In this document: positions 13,326 through 13,683 of the stretch, piece by piece
How the letters are laid out: each line of letters starts with the position of its first letter
Numbering within the stretch: the first letter of the stretch is position 1
NCBI GenBank assembly: GCA_910583895.1
Contig: CAJTYJ010000020.1
Span: 47,018-60,700, forward strand
DNA: 13,683 nucleotides
From: an uncultured Lachnospiraceae bacterium
Lineage (GTDB): Bacteria > Bacillota > Clostridia > Lachnospirales > Lachnospiraceae
Reading direction: 5' to 3'
The notes under the pieces: generated by a model
What the model saw: the letters and a program-made list of their open reading frames with translations, nothing else
What the model was told of the DNA's origin: nothing
Database searches by the model: none
Position numbers and translations under genes: made by a program

Positions 13326-13487
13326 AAACGACATGTTACTATTCACGGTGCCCTGCACTCTGCTGCAGGGCATCAGGCCGATAACTTTACGGTTTCAGGC
13401 ATCCAGCCCCTTGCCGAAGGCGACTTGAAATGGGCTGGATGCGTTACAGTTTGCGGCCGGTTAGGCCGTGAACTGTAAAAACGACAT
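13326..13487. mobile_element. MITE-like hairpin-rich element with 9-bp flanking direct repeat
   Basis: A core of about 144 bp (13335-13478) with imperfect 13-bp terminal inverted repeats: TTACTATTCACGG at 13336-13348 and CCGTGAACTGTAA at 13466-13478, 11 of 13 positions matching. Both ends are flanked by the direct repeat AAACGACAT (13326-13334 and 13479-13487), which looks like a target-site duplication. Inside are four hairpins: GCCCTGCA/TGCAGGGC (13350-13371), AGGCCG/CGGTTT with G-U pairs (13375-13395), GCATCCAGCCC/GGGCTGGATGC, a perfect 11-bp stem (13399-13442), and TTACAGTT-CGGCC/GGCCG-AACTGTAA with a TG/TG internal loop (13444-13478). It has no believable coding capacity. A non-autonomous mobile element is the best reading; a structured RNA or REP-type repeat is an alternative. 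Confidence 0.6.
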
Positions 13488-13594
13488 AACAAATTTCTGT
13501 TTCCGGTTCTTGCAGAAGCCATATACGGTAGCTCCTACTACCCTGTTACGGATATGTCTACTCGAATTGTTTCCGGTATATTGTTTCTGGCATA

Positions 13595-13683
13595 TTAAAA
13601 GTATGGAAGAACCTGTGATTCCTGCATTTGATATTTGTCACATATACGTGCGATAATTTCTGCATCCGACAAATTCAGACTGC
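13595..13683 (-). CDS. C-terminal end of a minus-strand gene running off the window (hypothetical)
   Basis: A minus-strand frame enters from the window edge and reads 28 residues (SLNLSDAEIIARICDKYQMQ, then ESQVLPYF) to a TAA at 13595-13597. The helical, charged pattern looks like real protein and resembles in style the C-terminal tails of Rpn-type proteins (short helix, then a second helix). That could make it a third, diverged family member, but 28 residues are too few to assign. No terminator was seen after the stop; the MITE-like element begins about 110 bp downstream. Confidence 0.35.
   Translation of the reverse strand, partial: SLNLSDAEIIARICDKYQMQESQVLPYF

Noticed and set aside
13182..13478. 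Plus-strand ORF of 98 codons crossing the Rpn promoter and the hairpin element
   Set aside because: It overlaps the Rpn start, its promoter and the MITE-like repeat, and has no ribosome site or protein-like pattern.

Overview
The window looks like chromosomal DNA of a gut-type Firmicute, most likely a Lachnospiraceae (Clostridia) member. This is an inference from the moderate base composition, GGAGG-type ribosome sites, TTGACA/TATAAT-type promoters, Clostridia-style flavin reductase-rubredoxin fusion, MsmK-dependent type sugar transporter and Rpn-family genes with KGIE-repeat tails. No rRNA or tRNA gene and no CRISPR array was seen.

Layout. (1) Bases 1-1639, plus strand: the 3' portion of rarA (AAA+ replication-recombination ATPase), cut by the window edge, then a small cysteine-rich protein of unknown function. 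(2) Bases 1662-2264, minus strand: a flavin reductase-rubredoxin fusion behind an AT-rich promoter with an inverted repeat. (3) Bases 2545-3465, minus strand: an AraC-type regulator, divergent from (4), the sugar operon at 3745-10762, plus strand: lipoprotein solute-binding protein, two MalF/MalG-type permeases, and two different DUF1680/GH127-type glycosidases. A hairpin with a T-run lies between the binding protein and the permeases, and a strong terminator follows the last gene. (5) Bases 10832-11138: apparently degenerate DNA with two tiny ORFs. (6) Bases 11137-13321: a tandem direct duplication of an Rpn-family PD-(D/E)XK nuclease gene, each copy with its own promoter. (7) Bases 13326-13487: a hairpin-rich MITE-like element with imperfect terminal inverted repeats and a 9-bp flanking direct repeat, then the likely 3' end of another minus-strand gene at the window edge.

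How the genes work together. The AraC regulator probably senses a sugar and controls the divergent operon. The lipoprotein and permeases would import a short arabinose-containing oligosaccharide, powered by an ATPase encoded elsewhere, and the two glycosidases, which lack signal peptides, would cleave it in the cytoplasm. The downstream GH127 enzyme keeps the residues known to be catalytic and zinc-binding in the beta-L-arabinofuranosidase HypBA1, so beta-linked arabinofuranosides are the best substrate guess.

The most interesting region is the Rpn pair. By eye the two copies are identical over about 830 bp covering nearly all of the coding sequence, yet they differ at several sites in both flanks and in the last 40 or so codons, where a 12-bp KGIE repeat varies in number. 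Each gene also has a strong internal ribosome site in front of an in-frame ATG that would give a 53- or 57-residue C-terminal protein. This resembles the internally translated RpnS inhibitors of the E. coli Rpn antiphage nucleases.
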